Shown here in pieces: positions 46,740 to 61,200 of a stretch of 64,000 bases of DNA (its first letter is position 1; every line of letters begins with the position of its first letter). Source of the DNA: Chrysomallon squamiferum (Eukaryota > Mollusca > Gastropoda > Neomphalida > Peltospiridae); the NCBI GenBank assembly GCA_012295275.1, contig CM022676.1:13396379-13460378 (forward strand). Direction: 5' to 3'. The notes beneath the pieces were generated by a model. The model saw only the letters and a list, made by a program, of their open reading frames with translations, made no database searches and was not told the origin of the DNA. Made by a program: the position numbers and the translations under genes.

Positions 46740-46964
46740 ATGTTGTGAAATTCAGTGTTCTGCAGTGCTAGAGAAATGTTCAGTGGCAGTTTGAGATGGT
46801 GTAGTGTTACAACTTACTGACACACACTGCAGAACTTAACACAGAGCAAAGCAAGGCAGTTAGAAACTAGGTCAGATTGCAGAAAATATCAGTTTGGATC
46901 GTTTCGACTGTAATGTTATTCCAGATAACGGGGATATTCTCCCTGACTGTGAAAAGTATTTTAG
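46740..46964 (+). pseudogene. Type B leader of array 2, start codon ATG to ATA
   Basis: The coding part at 46886-46964 is nearly identical to 34383-34461, but the first codon is ATA. An in-frame ATG at 46913 could start a shorter leader (MLFQITGIFSLTVKSILG) with the phase-1 donor GTAAAG intact. It is therefore damaged but perhaps usable. Confidence 0.65.
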
Positions 46965-47799
46965 GTAAAGTATTTGTTTCTTTGTAGCCTCGTCTTTCTC
47001 ATCTGTTTTCTCTTTCTTTTTAATTAATTTATCTTCCTTTAGATATGTAGTTTTTAATATGTTGTTGTTGTTGAAAACTACTGAGAGCTAATGAGGTGGT
47101 ATAATCAGACTGGATCTGTTGAATTAAACAAGAAAACGTTATAAGCTGGACTTGATATTTTGAGTGAGAGAAGAAAAAAGAAAACAGTGCACGTGACTGT
47201 CACAAGGTGACTGGTAGAGGAAGATGATTCTGTGCATAATGAGCTGATTCATACTTAAATTCGTGATAGTTTAACCGAATTAATCTAACTTTAGTGATTC
47301 TAATAAAACCAAGTAATTTTCCTCTTAAAAAAAAAAAAAATGAAAACATAATAATAAATAAATAAATAAATAAATAAATACTTTTCAGCTCTTAGTTTTC
47401 TGCCATAGACGAGATGTTTCACTGTTTTCGTTAGTAAGAAAGCCAGAATTTTCTGTCTTTTCTATTCTTCTTTTCAGACGAGTTGTCTGTTCTTGATTAT
47501 CTCTTTGATTTTAACGAAAGCAGATATCGATCTGCCTGCTCAGGATTTGCTTCTTGTCCCCCCCCCCCTGCAGTTAAAATTATAAGCGCAACAATTTAAG
47601 ACGTGTGTAAAATGACAGAAAAAGATATAAAAAGATAAAAAATAGTATTTTTTACTAATCTGTATAAAATATTTCAAATAAATAGAAACTACCCAGAATA
47701 AGCTTCAACGGTATAAGTAATTCAGTTTATTGTAAAAGACATTTGGTTATTTGTTTGTGTTATCTAAATCAAAGAAATAGATGAACTGAGGCGCTAAGT

Positions 47800-47945
47800 A
47801 AGAAACGAAGTGAATTAAATATATGTAAAACGCATACACTTTTACACAATGACAGCGCTGTAGTAATAACGTGACACAGTAAGATGACCTAGATAAAGTA
47901 CAACTGGTGCACCCGGAAGAAACAAGTTTAGTCACAACATTCACA
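47800..47945 (+). promoter_or_regulatory. Type A promoter/5'UTR of receptor C
   Basis: TATA-like AAATATATG at about 47818-47826, palindrome ACAGCGCTGT at 47852-47861, then TAGTAATAACGTGACACAGT, ACCCGGAAGAAAC and AACATTCACA before the ATG. The TATA-like box lies about 30 bp before the palindrome, as in 35255-35304, which suggests a start site near 47845-47855. Inference. Confidence 0.55.
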
Positions 47946-48000
47946 ATGGCGCTGTTTCGATATTTACTTGTTTCTGTCTTCATTGTTAGTTACTGTCTAG
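47946..48000 (+). CDS. Receptor C exon 1: type A signal peptide
   Basis: MALFRYLLVSVFIVSYCLG; donor GTAAGC, phase 1. The only fully intact member of array 2. Confidence 0.85.
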
Positions 48001-49145
48001 GTAAGCTTTTATTTTTAGTTCTTAGTTGATAAATTAAATCAAATATTTTGGATATTATCGATAATAAGATCCATGTATTGAAAAAGTATTTATTTAAGCT
48101 GTGTCCTGATTAGCGGTGGTTTAGTGTTAAAACGTACATAAAGATTTATCACTGTATATTATTTAAACTGCACAGTTTGTATATCACAAGTGAACGAATT
48201 CTGTGCTGAAAATAGAATTTTAATTAAACATTTCCAAGTGTGTTAAAAATAAAAATTATATTCCATTGTGAGATTAATTACACAGAACGGTTTTATATTT
48301 GTTCGTTTCGTTTACTTTTTAATCAAAAATACTCATAAGACATTTAATGATTTTTATTTATTTATTGATTTATTCGAAAATTAAGACAGTATCTAAAGCC
48401 AGCTTTTTATTTTTGAAAACAACACTAGTTGTTTAGACAACAGACACGTATGAAACAAGACAGTAAACACGTTATACAGTATCGTGTTCGAGTATTGTTA
48501 TTTGTAAAGAAAGAAATCATTTACTCGATGTTTTATGATTCATGCTACATGATTCACGAAAATACGACATCAAACATATTGTAAAGATGAAAACACATAA
48601 AAATCCAATAAAACAGCTACAGTAATGTGAAAAACTTGTGAGTTTCAATTATCAGCAACAGATATTTCATATTTATACACATTCTGAACTTTACAAACAG
48701 TAAAACAAGGCAGTTAGAAAATAGGTCAGAATCCAGAAAATGTCATTTGTCTCCCATTTGTTACACAGTCAGCTTAATGGAATAGTTACCAGCTGAACAT
48801 ATTTATATATAACACTGTGATGTAACACGTGATACTGCATACATATACAGAATGTGATTCTTAGTTCATATTATTCCTGAAATGTGACTGAATTCATAAC
48901 AAATGGATGTGGATACATATTTGTGTTCTTGTTTCTGAATTGTTCCCTAAGCTGACTCTGTAACAACTAGGAAGATGAGTCCATTATTGTATAACACATG
49001 TTGTTAAAAGATGTGTGACAAACGAGTCGAGTAACAAATTGAATGATACCCTACAAACATATCATTCCAGCTAACTGTGTTTTCCTCACTATGAAAAGTA
49101 TTTTAGTAATGTATTAGCTTTAAAATAGTTTTGTTCTTAATTTAA

Positions 49146-49208
<63 letters not shown>

Positions 49209-52200
49209 TATTTGTATTTTTATTTGTATTTTTATTTGTATTTTTTTTTAAATACAAAAGACATTTATATTGCTATTGTGGTAGAGGATTATTCCGGTGT
49301 CATTTATTATTAATGTTTTTTTTTTTGTTTATATATCTATTTTCATTACTTNNNNNNNNNNNNNNNNNNNNNNNNNNNNNNNNNNNNNNNNNNNNNNNNN
49401 NNNNNNNNNNNNNNNNNNNNNNNNNNNNNNNNNNNNNNNNNNNNNNNNNNNNNNNNNNNNNNNNNNNNNNNNNNNNNNNNNNNNNNNNNNNNNNNNNNNN
49501 NNNNNNNNNNNNNNNNNNNNNNNNNNNNNNNNNNNNNNNNNNNNNNNNNNNTACTGAGGAAGAAACAGCAACAATTGATCTCCACATCGCCGCATAAAGT
49601 AATCGGACAGGGTAGAGAAGGATATTTCACTGGAAACATGATCTCTGTCACATTGAAACAAACTGAGAGAAGTGAAATAAAACATTGCCACATCTGTCTT
49701 CTTGATTTGTTTTTCATACTTTTACATCTTTTTTTGATGTTATAACCTCTATCGATGCATTTCAAATGCACTGAGAAACATTTATTTCAATATGAAAAAC
49801 CACACCCATTTGTACCCATTTCTTTCCATTAAGTTGCACTATTCTAAGTTGAAAATTATACAGTGTAAATTGAATATAAATCATGAAAAAAGTCACCAAG
49901 AAATGATACTCAGGTAGACATGCATTAAGCCAGTACAGATATTTATAGTCCAAGAGCTGACTCATCTAAAAATATGTTGTATCACCCCAAATATTCAGAA
50001 GGTTTGATAGTAGATTTAATTTGGACATCATCCCAGGAATGTTTTAGGACTGGTAGTACTGTCAAATTGTGATATCACAAAACTGAAGGGAGTAAAGGGT
50101 TGTGAAATATATATTTTACACTATACTCATAGTTGGTGGAGAAATACACAATGAATAATCAAATTCTTCCATATGCGATATACTTTTGTTTAAGTTTTTA
50201 GTATGTTTTTTCATGGTCTCTTGCTTAATTGTCTAATAATTGCTATGAGTATATTGTAAAATAGATGTTTTTGTACCCCTTGTCCCTTCTAGCAAATTAG
50301 TGATATCATAACATAAAAGTACCATTGGTCCTAAAATCTTCCTTGGATGATGCACAAACTAAATCTACCATCAGACCTGATGAATACTCGGGGTGATGCA
50401 AAATCAAGTTTGGTCTGCCATACTGTTTTGAATTTTTCACTTACTTTTGAATGCTTTATTTTATTCTCAGTTTGAGGTCCTGTCTGAATAAAAATTGCAT
50501 GAATTGTTTTTATTGCACAAGTGTTATCTTGTATTTGTGAAAAAAGGGTTTAATCTCAATGGAAAGGCCTTGGTTAGCAACAGTCTCATTTGTTTTTATC
50601 AAACATGTAAACATGTTTCACAAATATCATTCATATACTACTTTTTACACTGGTCATTTAAGCTCTATGAGCTTTCTTCGTATAACAGTCTTGACTAAAC
50701 AGATGTTCAGTATCTTAGCTTCATTTGTTTGTCCAGTGTAAAAAACTGTTTGCCATACAAATGCAATGAAGTCTCTTGACTATTTTCAGATAGCAGACCC
50801 CTTTCAAAAATTATCACTGGAATGAGAAATATTTTGTCTTCTAAAGAACAGTAGAATTGAAGCAGAAAGCAACATCTGCTTAAAGGTTTTTGTATTTGAA
50901 CAATATGACCATTCTTTTCATAAGGTGTCAATTAGACCTCATCAAATTACTATACATTTTCATTGAAATGATAATGATGCTGGTTATGTATACATTGTCT
51001 GATTATACATCCACCTTGGTTAATAAATCACCAAAGCTATTTAGGCATCACTTTTTGGCAAAATGTTAGTTTAAGACTGTGTATTGAACACTTTGGCACA
51101 AAGTCTATGAAGGTTTTGAGCAGTTATTTATTTCTAATGCCACAAAAAAGCAAAAACATCTAGTGACAGGACTTCAGTTTCGAAAGTGTTGTGATCTAAG
51201 AATATCCTTCATATTCTTAATTGTTTAATCTGCAGTATTTACCTTTTTATTTGCTTTTTCTGTAATGGTAACATAGACCATTACAAATTTCCTTATTCAG
51301 TCTCCTCTTTCATTTGACATTTGCTTCATTATATTCATAGCCCTATTCAAACAGGTTCTTAGAAACAGATTCAAAAGTTACTTCTTAGTGAAATTCAGCT
51401 TCTACTATTTATATTCACATCAGCAAACGTGTAACTTTTGTAAGTACTATTACCATGTAATATATATTCAGTTCTTGTCCATGTATTCTCACTGGAAAAT
51501 GCTTTCAGGAGGAAAGAGTAGTCAACAAATCATTTTATCATTATGTAGCCTTTACTGGCACTAAAATTACACTTAGAAGGAAGAAGAAAACTGCAGTTTG
51601 TTAAAAGATAACAAATGTCCTCATAAAAATAACATTTTAGATTTTCCTATTTATCTCTACTAAATTAATTCATCATCTAGATTGTTTTACTCTCATTAAT
51701 TTGGTTTAACAGCTATGTTTGTAGTAAAAGTAGATGTGAAATTATGAATTTTCAAAGATATATTTATTTTTTTATTTATTTTTTGCCTAGTGCAAATGAA
51801 TGGTTTTATTTTATTTTAGTAAACTTAATCATCACAAAATATTTTTCTCTTGGTTCTTATAATTAAAACTTCTAAAATAAAATATGTTATTAACATGATT
51901 TTTCCACCCTTCCATAACCACTGAAAATTCCTTGTATAGTGAAATTGTGGCCACCAAAATTTTTAAAAAAAAGAGAAAAACATGTTAACCTTGGAAATGG
52001 ACATTTTCAATATGAAAAATTAACATATTGTCCTGTTGGGTATCTGTGTGACAATGAATAGTTATTAATAATTCAATGGGCAACAAGTAATTCATTTTCT
52101 TTAAAAGATTGTAAAAATGATTACATTATTATTCTGTCAATCATTGTTGAAGTGTGTAATATGATAATGAAAGAAAAACAAGAAAATTAATTTCAAAATA

Positions 52201-55200
52201 TTAAAATAATGTATCTTTATTAGAAAAATAAAAAGATAAAAAAAAGTAAATAAATAAACCTTGGAAACTGAGAATTTAGTGCCATCAGTCACAGAGATAT
52301 GATTTCAGTAATGTCAGTCTAGAAATGTTTCAACAAAGTTGCTTGCAAAACAAGATGACACATAAATGTAAGACTGTTTTTATTCTTCTTTTTTTTCAAT
52401 ACATTCATAATACTATGATGTTTTGGTCTTGAATAAATTTGAAATTTTGCCAGTGGCATCCACCTTTAAAGAAAAAGAAAATTTAAAAAATAAATTGCAG
52501 TATTGGTACTATAGCTTGTTATACATGTATGTATTATTTTTGTGTAAATTCTACACCTTCTTCTCCTTTTACTACTACTTATTATTATGCTTTATTTCTA
52601 TTTGTTTTATTATTATTAATTATCAAATCAATTAATAATCTTAAATAAATGTGAATATAATTTTGTTTTAACATACGTTGTCTGTAGTTTAGGTACATTT
52701 TGCACTAGGCTTTAATAAAGAGTAGAGATGATGTTTATTTGTTGTAGGTTTGCATCTATTGCTCATTATAAACTGACTTTTGGTTCACTAATCTCAATTT
52801 TCATAGACATTCCTTTTCTTTAAATTATTATTAATATTATTATTATCATTATTATGTTTTTATATGTTCTGTCTTATTCTATTATAATTAATAATTTAAA
52901 ATCAGTTTAAAATGAGAAGAAAAAATGTAATTCATATGAAGATTCATGATTCTGTTAATTTAACATTTCTAAATATCTGCCTGTTTTATTTTCATGCAAA
53001 AAATGAAAACCAGTTGTTTCTTAATTGAATTTAAATTGACGAACTAAATAATATGTGTATATATATTTTTATAGGTTTGGTAAACCTTTCCGGTTCTCCG
53101 TCTGCTGTGTTGAGTCAGACCTACACATTCCAGTGTTCTGTGTCAGGCAGCATCACTTTACCTGTCACCTTTCTAAGAAATGGAAAAATTGTTTGTACAG
53201 TTCTGTCATCTTGTCAACAAGCTGATTCTGATACTGTTTACTCTTGTAAATGTGCTGGTGACACTGGAACGTCTAAACTCTTCAATCTCACAGTAAACAG
53301 TGTCAGTCTTGTAGATGAAACTATGTGGACATGCACCTATTATAAAAGTGTTAGCAACAGTTTTGATTTACAAATTTTCAGTAAGTTATTTGTTATTAAT
53401 TTACTTAAGTAATATTTTTTAATTACATTAAGTAATATTTTTTAATATTGTACTTTACTGTAGCAAATATTAATTATAATCTATACCTAGTAATTTTCAA
53501 CCATTGTGCTATGTGAGAGATTGTCATGTGTGCCATCTGAAATTATCCAGTTACACTTAATTGTACCAAAACATATGATTTATTTACTGCAAATAATTTG
53601 CCATGATTGTGCATCTGTGCCTTCAATGTTAGTGTCTGGTAAAGTAATTAAATACTCTTTCATGACTAAATTGTTATTGTAAATGTATTATTTTGTAACA
53701 CTTTTGGTTGGTGGTGTGATTGTATTAATGTAAAAAGTGTTCAATGGCTCAAAAAAGGTTAAAAAACACTGGTACCCAATAACATTTTTATTCATGAATT
53801 AGATCACAAATTGTAAAATGAAAATTGGAATATACATTTGTCATGTAAAATAATACTGTCAAACAAAAATAAGATATTTTGCATTTTGTTTTCTGTTTTA
53901 TTTTCTTAAAACCAATCCAAAAATGTATAATCAAAGATAAAAAAAATAAAAAAAATGTATCATTGTGTCATTATTATGGTATTTCCACCATTAAGCTGAT
54001 TATAATGCATTTAAATGGAATATTTTGTTTTCTAATACATAGGCTATATTTTATTAATTTATGTCAGAAACAGTTAATGCAAATTATACATATTTGGCAG
54101 GTATAAGCACTTATTTACTGTAAATTATATTATTTTGACTTATGTTACTTCCTCATTTGTAACAAGAATAGTTGCTTCTGTATTTTGATCACAAATGAAG
54201 TATATTTAACTGAGCTTCAAAAATGTCCACTAACTTCAAGTTAAATGTAATGTACTAAACACAAGGTGACTTAACACTAGCTGTCTGAAAAAGAATTGGA
54301 AGATAAATAATATTTTATTATTATTTTTTTTAAATAGCGAATACGGTCATTTTGTGCTGTAGCTCACAACAAATATACAAACTTCATTTCACACCAAGCA
54401 GCTCAACAGTCTGATTTGATGATGTTACTTACACATTTGTAGCAAGCACATGTCCTCCTTTTTGAATAAATTTAAACATAAGATTTAAAGAGAATATATG
54501 GACTTGTTGCACTAAAAATAATTTATAATTTCTCTCAAGAATAATAGTTTAGGTGTTCAAGCAAACTTGGTCAATTGCTTTAATAATCTTGACATATTAA
54601 ACATTTAAATATATGAAGGCCACAATGGTTAAAAAAAAAAATAAATAAATAAATAAATAAAAATAAAAAGTAATAATAGTAATAATAAAATAAAATAAAT
54701 AATAATAAAAATAATTGGACATTGCCTGTTTTATCTGTTTATGTGTAAATAATATTGTGAATACAAATGTCAGGTTTGTCTTTGTGATGCTGAAAGATTT
54801 TAAATAAAAGTTATTTTTTTTCCAGTTGTAGTTTAGTCTGTAGGTGCTTTGCCTTCAGCACCATAACCATAAGTTAATTGCTACTTAAAAATGATAGTTT
54901 TCTCTTTTCAATGTTCATCAAAGGACTCCATTGTTATCACACAGTTGTAGATAGTGCAAGAATAATTTATCTACAAATATAAAGTAAATTATATTATTCA
55001 AAATAGATGATCAGCAATGAATACAGTAACAAAATAATTGATACTTATCTATTCAATCCTTTGTTTACATATTTAATTCAAATTAATGTTCATATATCTC
55101 TTGGCATTGTTTGAAGGTATATAGAAAACAAACAGACTATATGACTATGCAGTTCTTATTCAACATCCATTCTAGACAAATTCCAAGTCAGCTGCTGATG

Positions 55201-58200
55201 CACTAAAGACATCTGAGCAGCTCACAGACTAAACGACTCTCAGGCTTGACACGAGATCATCATCGATGGCCAGTGAATATTCTACCAACTGCTCAGATAA
55301 TAATGAACTTGTCATTGTGGTTCCACCATATACCATCTACAGTGACTTGCCTCCTCAACATTTTGTATATGACACTGACTCAGAAGTGTGGGACAGCAAG
55401 TTTCAAGCTGTTGTTGGACATAACCATCCTGCATTTTGGAAGTTTATTCATTGCTTATCTTTACAACATGGTGTCAGACCCAAAGACTAGAAATGGCTGA
55501 AGTATTCACTGAACTAACATTGTACAATCCTTCATCTGTACAAATGATCACATTTTCAGATTTGACAACACTGCAGACAATGATCACATATCCTCTGCTG
55601 CTGGAATACATTACATTTCAGCAAACCTTAATCACCACCTGATTCAAACTGAAATAACAATTGATGTAACATGTATATTAAAAAGGAATTGCACATGCAT
55701 GTTATGTGCATCATGAAGCAGGCAATCATCAGCTGTCACCAGACCTTTGCTGTCTCCAAGAGGCAAATAGGATCTCTGTAGTGTAATACGATTGTTACTG
55801 AATGTCAATTAAGATCTTTACCTAGATTAAGAAAAACAAAATAAAATAAAAAAAAGGAAAACAACAACAATCAAAAACTAAAATGCAGCAGCATTTTGAG
55901 GTTTTCAGTTTAATTTATTATTATTTTTATTTAATTAAATCACATTGGACTTTTTAACAATCTATGTATAATTATTAATATTAATTTGCAATCACTTATA
56001 TGTTTTGTTTCTACAAGTACAATACTTTATTTTATTATTCATATTAACCTAGTGTCTTGTTGGATGTTGGAACTGGAAAAGTAGATGGCAACCATTGAAT
56101 TCATATTTGGCAAAGATATGAACAGAATTTTTAGTTCTGCTAGTTTAATTTCAGAAAAATAATAAACTAAACATTTTCTCATAATTCCTTACAAAACCAT
56201 CAAAACTTCAAACTTTTATTTTGAATTAAACATCCACTTTTAACATTCTTATTTAAGTAAATGTACCATTGCATGATAAGCATAAAATTTATTTTTTCTA
56301 CTTTAGAAAATACATTAAAAAAAAATCAAAATTTTTATTATTATTTTTTTTTTTTCAGACTAATAATAATACTAATAACACTAATAACAAGATTTTTTTT
56401 TTTTATATATATATATCTGAAATATGTTATCAGTAGCAAATTTAATTTTAATAATCTATTGTTTTATAAATTCTGGTTAAACAGAAATTTACCTCTTTCA
56501 GCTCAAGTTAATTACACAAATATAGAAGTTTCTGGATCAAGGCCAAACTCACTTAACATGACTGAGGGAGACTCTGCTGTTTTTACCTGTGTTGTACATG
56601 GAGCCAAACCAGCACCAAAAGAGACACAGATCTTGTGGTATGTAGACAGTAACAAGCTTCCTGTCAGCATCACTGGATCTCCCACTACTACTGACAGACT
56701 GACAACATTAAATGTGACGTACACAGCCAGCAGAGATCATGATGGTCAGAAAGTTTTCTGTGCTGCTGAAAATGACTGGATGATTGACAAAAATATTCCT
56801 GCTGTCAACTCAACTAACAAAATTGGATTAGTAATTCAAAGTAATTATCTGTTATTTAATTTATTTTTTACAAATTTAGAAATCTCTCATTTATTTCAGC
56901 ATATATTTCATGTGAATGACATTAATATTGGATTAGAACTGCAAATTAATATCAGTAATTAATATTGTACAGTTTGGTCAATTATGAAAATTATTTAAAA
57001 TATCTATCTAAAACAACTGATTGTTTGAAAAAATTAGACATCAATGTGTGTGTGTGTGTGTGTGTGTGATTTCTATGTGAATGTACTTGTAACATTGCCA
57101 TATGTTTTTATTTCCATTACTACATTTACTTGAATTAAACAGTTTACAGAACACAAATGGCAGATAACATAAAATTTCATTCATAATTATTCACTTTTGT
57201 CAAATGTTGTTATGTCATGAGAGAAAAACTATGACATCTGAAAATACAATTAAATAAATTATCCAAATATATTAGAATCCACATTCACAAAACTTTTTCT
57301 TTTTTTTTCTTTCAATTTTTAATTAATAAAGAAAACTTTAAACTGAATTCACTTTTTATTTGATAGTAGTACTTAGATATTAGTTTGATAATAAAACTAA
57401 ATAAGGTATGAAAATATTTTGTACTTCAACTGAACTTGGGATCTGTTAATCAAACACATTTGTATTCTAAATGCCATTAGTCTAAGGGAGTCTTCATCCA
57501 AAAAGAATAAATTTCAAAATTTAAAATTAATTTTAGTTTATTTTTATTAATTTTGAAATGTTCTCTTCTAGATCCACCAGACTTTCCGTTTACAAGTGGT
57601 GAGTGTCCAGATACTTACATAGAGTCAGGACAGAGTGGAACTTGTGTGTGTAACACCACTTTTCTAGGAACACCTGCTGGCACAGTAAGCTGGATAACTC
57701 CTGATGGAACTGTCACACACACACAAACTCTTGTCTTGAAATCTATTAACAGAAAGTACAACAATCAGAACTACACTTGTCAAGTGAGAAACTACGTGGA
57801 GACCAGAAACTTGACATTTACAACAAAACTAGCATGTATGTTTACAATATCAATGTACGAATTTTAGTAACATTTTTCTTATTTGTCTGTAAATCCTCTG
57901 TGATTCACAATTTTTGTAAATTAGTTTTTACTGTTAAAAAATAGTAGTGACACAAACTAAAATTGTTCTTCATAAAATGAATTGTTTGTGAAATTTTGTA
58001 ATTTTCTAATACAGATTAACTGTTATTATCTACCATTTTATTCTGTCTTTTGTAAGATTAAAGATACAATATATTCTAATGATGTTCCAAATTTTAGTTG
58101 GTCCTGACAGAACTGATATAAATGGAAACCAAGATAATTTTGATGCTGATGGAATCAGAAATTTGACCTTGACCTGTAAAAGTACATCATCAAGTCCCAG

Positions 58201-61200
58201 TGTGAACTTTACTTGGAGAAACCTCACTAGTGGTCAGATTCTGATTTCAAATGAACCAATCAGAGAACAAGACGCTGGTGATGGAGGAAAGCTGTTTAGT
58301 CAGAATCTGGTTTTGGTTCCACAGTGGTATCAAGATGGAGATGAAATAGAATGTGAAATACAGAATTCTCAGATACCTGAACAAAACTCAAAAACAAAAA
58401 CTACACTGAGTTTGATTTGTGAGTAGAATGTAAAATATTATTTATAATAATAGTAATGATGATGAAAATAATAATTAGCAGGCTCTTAATATATACTAGA
58501 TTTAGATTTGCTAAATTTTTGATTAACAAGACATATGACATTTATATGTGTAATGTTACTCTTCACTTACAACTGGGCTAAAAAATGGACTAATTAACAG
58601 CAATCATTATATTTTTAAAATATCTATCAAACGGATCAAAAAGTTATGCAATAATTAAATATCTATCTGTGTATGTCAGATTTATGAAGTAAACTACATC
58701 TAAAATTTTATTTATTGTTCCATATTTATAGAAAACCATTAATAAATATACTGAAAATGAATCAACATAACTAATAAAAGTTTGATGTTTATTATAACTC
58801 AACATAAAATTATTGCATTCAGAGAAGGATGAAAAAGGATGATGCCAGACTAGAAATTTCCCCAGTTGGAGAAACATGGATGTAGTGTTATTTATCGAGA
58901 AAATTTGCCCCTTCTTTGCTATATGATTTAACAGTGACATATATTTCTTTCAACCATTCCGATGAACTGACTAATACATATGAGAGCACAGACTCTTTTC
59001 TGAAAATTAAAATGTCATCAGAGAGAAGACATAGTTATTTATAATAAATCTACGGATTTAAATCCATTCTCTTTTCCATAATACAGTAGTTCAAATGAGT
59101 ATAATTACTATGATAATTTTTCTTTCAGCTGCACCTAAGATCATTAACAAAACAGAGAACATTGTGGGAGCTGAGATAGGAAATCCTGTTGTATTACACA
59201 AATCTGTGTTTTGTAAACCAAGTTACACAAATTTTACCTGGAGTAAATTTGATGATCAAACTGATTTTAACAACACTCTACAAATACACAGTAAAACAGT
59301 AACAGATTCTGGTTACACATTTTCTCTCAATATCAGTAATTTTACTCAAGATGACATTGGAACGTACAAACTGACTGTCTGTAATGAAGTTGGATGTTCT
59401 CAGTTTTCTGTGAACCTAACTGCAGCAGGTCCACCTCTTCCTCCTAAAGAGTTCCAACAAGAAAGAGAATCAACATCAGACACAGTGTTCTTGTCCTGGC
59501 TACCTAACTACCCAGGTGGTAATTTCAAACAAAGATTTATACTGCAGTACAAACCACAAAGTGACTCTAACTGGATTACTGCTTGGCAAAGTGAATGGTT
59601 TGATGACTCAATACAAGGACACAAAGTACTTTTTAATATCACAGATCTTCAGTCTAAACAAGTTTATAATATTCGACTGTCAGCTCAAAGTAGCAGACTT
59701 TCAAATAACACCAGTAAATATGTTAGACTTGATGTCACAACACAGGGTAAGTAAATTGTATATTGTGAAAACATTTAAAATTAACATAAAGTTAAAATGA
59801 AATTGATGATTCAATCACTATCTAATTATTCCAAAAAATGGAGATCATTTCTTTGTGTGTATTTTTAAAAGGTTTCAGTTTTCAGTTAAAGCTATATTTT
59901 TAGAAAGACAAAATGTGGTGCATATAAGAATTGTGGATTAATAAAACATAATTAAGAAATCTTTGCATTTGTATTTACAGTTATTGTTTATGATGTTAAA
60001 TAATTACAATTTTAGAAAAACCGAGTGGTTCAGGTTCTCTGCTTGGTGCAGCTGTAGGAGGAGCTGTTGGTTCTGTGACTGTCATTGTTGTCATAGTGAT
60101 ACTTGTTCTTTTACTTAGAAGACATCTGCCATTTGTTTTCTCAAGTAAAATGGGTAATATACTGTTAAGACTACAACTGACTCAATCTCAGTGTCTGCTC
60201 TTGAAAATTTGTCGAACATGCTGTGAAGTCTACCACTATCATTTTGTTTTTTCAAGAAATGCCATGTGTTAACTCTAGGATGATAATTATCCAAACAAAT
60301 TTGTTTTCAATTTCTTTTATTATTCCTTTTTGTTTTCATCTAATATGTAATACAGATTACTGTCTTTCGTTATTTGTAGATCTATTAGGAGTGTGAAATA
60401 TTGTTTATTAGTTTCTTAGTAAAAGAAGAACATTTTTGATTAAGTGATTTTAATAGAATATCCTTTTCTTCATAGATTTATAATAATGAAACAACCTATG
60501 CAACTCAAACAATAAGCAGCTTCTTCTGTTCTTAAAATAAATAATTTCCTTGCTAAAATAGTATTTTATTATCTTTAATTAAAGGTAAGGATGCAGAAAG
60601 TGGAAAGTAAGTTAACTTATTAGCTTCTATTCTGGCTTAATCTTTATTGCTTTGTGTAGTTGTTTCATTCTTTTTCTCTCTTTTTGTTTTTTTCTCAAGT
60701 CTTTCAAATACCATTTAAGTCATACCTTCGTGTGCATTATTTCTTCATGTTTTTCTTATAACAAGAATATCTACATATGTCATGGTGTGCTTATTACTCC
60801 TAAATTCAGATAGAAATCAAGCAAATATTTCATTTTGTTTCATTGTGTATGTTTGTGTGTAAACAGCTGATCTTCAGCTTAAATAACTTAAATAACTCTT
60901 AATTGTGTTTTACTTGTTTGTGTTTAAAAGAGGCAAAAAGGAATTACCTTAATTCAGATAGTATTTGTAATTGCTACAATTTATTAGTTTAGAAAAGTTA
61001 AATTTAATTTGTTAATTTCTCTTGTTTTACGTTTTGTTGCTTTATTGGTAGAAGATTAAGAATAGTAAAAAAGAAAAGTTTCATAATTACCATTTTGTTA
61101 TAAAATTGGCTAAAAAAGTGATTTTGATAAATTTTACATAGGAATCCAAAGTATAATGTCATAGTGGTTTAACATTTTTATTGTTTCTACATCTAATTAA

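Larger units (their letters stand above)
44390..48680 (+). repeat. Leader-array segment, copy 2 (upstream of receptor C)
   Basis: Same member order as 31320-35790: A (44497, broken), A (45388, relic), A (about 45540, relic), B (46886, start lost), A (47946, intact), plus a further B relic at 48740. It begins only about 65 bp after the stop codon of receptor B. Confidence 0.85.

Noticed and set aside
49297-49771. Open frames running through the second gap
   Set aside because: They consist mostly of unknown residues; nothing can be concluded.
56512-56724. Minus-strand open frame over receptor C D2
   Set aside because: Antisense shadow of the Ig exon at 56502-56840.
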